From: Bacteroidota bacterium
GTDB taxonomy: Bacteria > Bacteroidota > Bacteroidia > Chitinophagales > Chitinophagaceae
Direction: 5' to 3'
Assembly: GCA_013289015.1 (NCBI GenBank)
Contig: JABDAV010000002.1
Location: 21,053-85,052 of the forward strand
Length of the DNA stretch: 64,000 nt
Within the stretch, counting starts at the first letter, position 1, and every line of letters starts with the position of its first letter. Shown here piece after piece: positions 63,255-64,000 of this stretch. The position numbers and the translations under genes are program-made. The notes below the pieces were generated by a model. The model worked only from the letters and a program-made list of their open reading frames with translations. It ran no database searches and was not told the origin of the DNA.

Positions 63255-63956
63255 TTAATACTTACCGGTAAGGGCCAAAATGGCATCTTTATAATTATCG
63301 CCAACAGGTATTTCAACATTGTTGATAAAAACGCTGTTTTTTCTTACAGAGGTTATATAATCCTTGGATATAATAAAAGATTTCTGAACACGTAGAAACA
63401 TTGAAGGCGGCAGTTGCTCTTCCATCGCTTTCATGGTAAGGCGGGCAACCAATGGTTTGGATGAACTTTTTAAATGAATTTTTAAATAATCTTTTAATCC
63501 CTCAACCCACATAATATCAGCAAAAACTACTTTTACAAGACTATAATCTGCATTAATAAAAAAATAAGGCTGAGGTTCTTCAGTGCCTTTTCTGTTTTTT
63601 AGCTGGTATAATTCCCATGCTTTATTGCAGGCTTTAATGAAACGATCCAGTGATACCGGTTTTACCAGGTAATCAACTACATCCAGTTCATAACCTTCCA
63701 GCGCGTATTTTTCATAGGCTGTAATAAGGATGAACATCGGCTTTACAGCAATGGATTTTATAAACTGGAGACCGGTTAAACCAGGCATTTGAATATCAAC
63801 AAAAATGAGATCGATTGTTTCGTTCTGTAAAATCTTCATAGCTTCCAGGGGGTTGCTGCATGAAGCCACCAGGCTAAGAAAAGGCACTTTACTTATATTG
63901 TCTTCGAGTAATTCCAGTGCAAGTGGCTCATCGTCTATTGCAATACATTTTAGCAT
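63255..63956 (-). CDS. LytTR family response regulator
   Basis: A 233-residue two-domain regulator. The receiver (about 1-125) has Asp8-Asp9, phospho-acceptor Asp54 (IFVDIQMPG) and Lys99 (LVKPVS). The LytTR DNA-binding domain is at about 135-233 (FADIMWVEGLKDYLKIHL, then SFIISKDYITSVRKNSVFI). It binds direct repeats upstream of target genes. ATG 63956 overlaps the kinase stop (TAATG), so kinase and regulator are coupled. The next gene downstream, a beta-barrel protein starting 124 nt later, could be a target. Confidence 0.94.
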   Translation of the reverse strand: MLKCIAIDDEPLALELLEDNISKVPFLSLVASCSNPLEAMKILQNETIDLIFVDIQMPGLTGLQFIKSIAVKPMFILITAYEKYALEGYELDVVDYLVKPVSLDRFIKACNKAWELYQLKNRKGTEEPQPYFFINADYSLVKVVFADIMWVEGLKDYLKIHLKSSSKPLVARLTMKAMEEQLPPSMFLRVQKSFIISKDYITSVRKNSVFINNVEIPVGDNYKDAILALTGKY

Positions 63957-64000
63957 TAGTGTAAATTTATTTGAAGCGAAACTGTAAACCACCCATCTTT
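63956..64000 (-). CDS. sensor histidine kinase, C-terminal end (start outside window)
   Basis: Fourteen codons plus stop are visible: KDGWFTVSLQINLH. The last strand, with a GxFxVxLxI pattern, is that of the HATPase domain of LytS-type histidine kinases. The TAA overlaps the regulator ATG by one base. The neighbour and coupling support the call, but the frame itself is too short to prove it. Confidence 0.6.
   Translation of the reverse strand, partial: KDGWFTVSLQINLH

Noticed and set aside
1..64000. CRISPR arrays, insertion sequences, prophage, rRNA or tRNA genes
   Set aside because: No regularly spaced short repeats, transposase or integrase motifs, or conserved RNA blocks were seen anywhere in the window.

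Overview
The window reads as an ordinary chromosomal stretch from a Bacteroidota bacterium, most likely in or near the Chitinophagaceae (inference). It is AT-rich and packed with lineage-typical families: a DUF2480 protein, Bat-type VWA and TPR proteins, a PadR/PspC pair, an OMP_b-brl-type outer membrane protein, a LytTR regulator and a flavobacterial-type CrtY. Several genes are preceded by the Bacteroidota -7 element TAnnTTTG; the best matches are upstream of the ppiD-like gene and padR. No rRNA, tRNA, CRISPR array, prophage, insertion sequence or transposase was seen. Both edges cut genes: a SNF2-type helicase on the left and the last 14 codons of a sensor kinase on the right.

Layout. 0-10 kb: SNF2 helicase end, membrane protein, LOG-type protein, YciO/Sua5 protein, gcvT, recQ, a repeat-rich 0.8 kb gap, then kpsF-manC (sugar phosphates for the envelope) and nadA. 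10-20 kb: ppiD-like foldase, DUF2480, Bat-like TPR/VWA pair, class D beta-lactamase, kbl, nitronate monooxygenase-like enzyme and a DAACS symporter. 20-31 kb: DUF3072, TAT-exported Gfo/Idh/MocA oxidoreductase, MscS channel, M23 peptidase, Bcp peroxiredoxin, a PIN toxin with a frameshifted antitoxin, a GH78-like glycosidase, a GH3-like adenylating enzyme and FabG. 31-46 kb: SulP anion transporter overlapping a beta-carbonic anhydrase, msrB, adk, asnS, a membrane-anchored patatin, padR-PspC, a 2OG-Fe(II) oxygenase, ChrA, nadD and feoA. 46-64 kb: ybeY, a CAP-domain protein and mnmG with two parS-like palindromes, a tripartite RND efflux operon, an acyl-CoA synthetase, crtY, a DUF6569-like protein, an outer membrane beta-barrel protein and a LytTR response regulator/kinase pair.

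What works together. sulP and the carbonic anhydrase overlap by 35 nt and look like a bicarbonate-handling pair. The outer membrane factor, adaptor and RND pump form one operon behind a perfect 10+2+10 palindrome. padR and the PspC-domain gene share a promoter. feoA-nadD and ybeY-CAP-mnmG are compact divergent units. The PIN toxin overlaps its broken antitoxin by ATGA.

The most unusual material lies in or near the gaps: a nested inverted repeat flanked by long direct repeats (6.85-7.26 kb), a gene-less tail of a second acyl-CoA synthetase (57.9 kb), a decayed copy of the crtY 3' end about 30 kb away (28.4 kb), a G/C palindrome inserted in frame in gcvT, and two parS-like sites around the CAP gene. 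I see no clearly new multi-gene defence or biosynthetic system.
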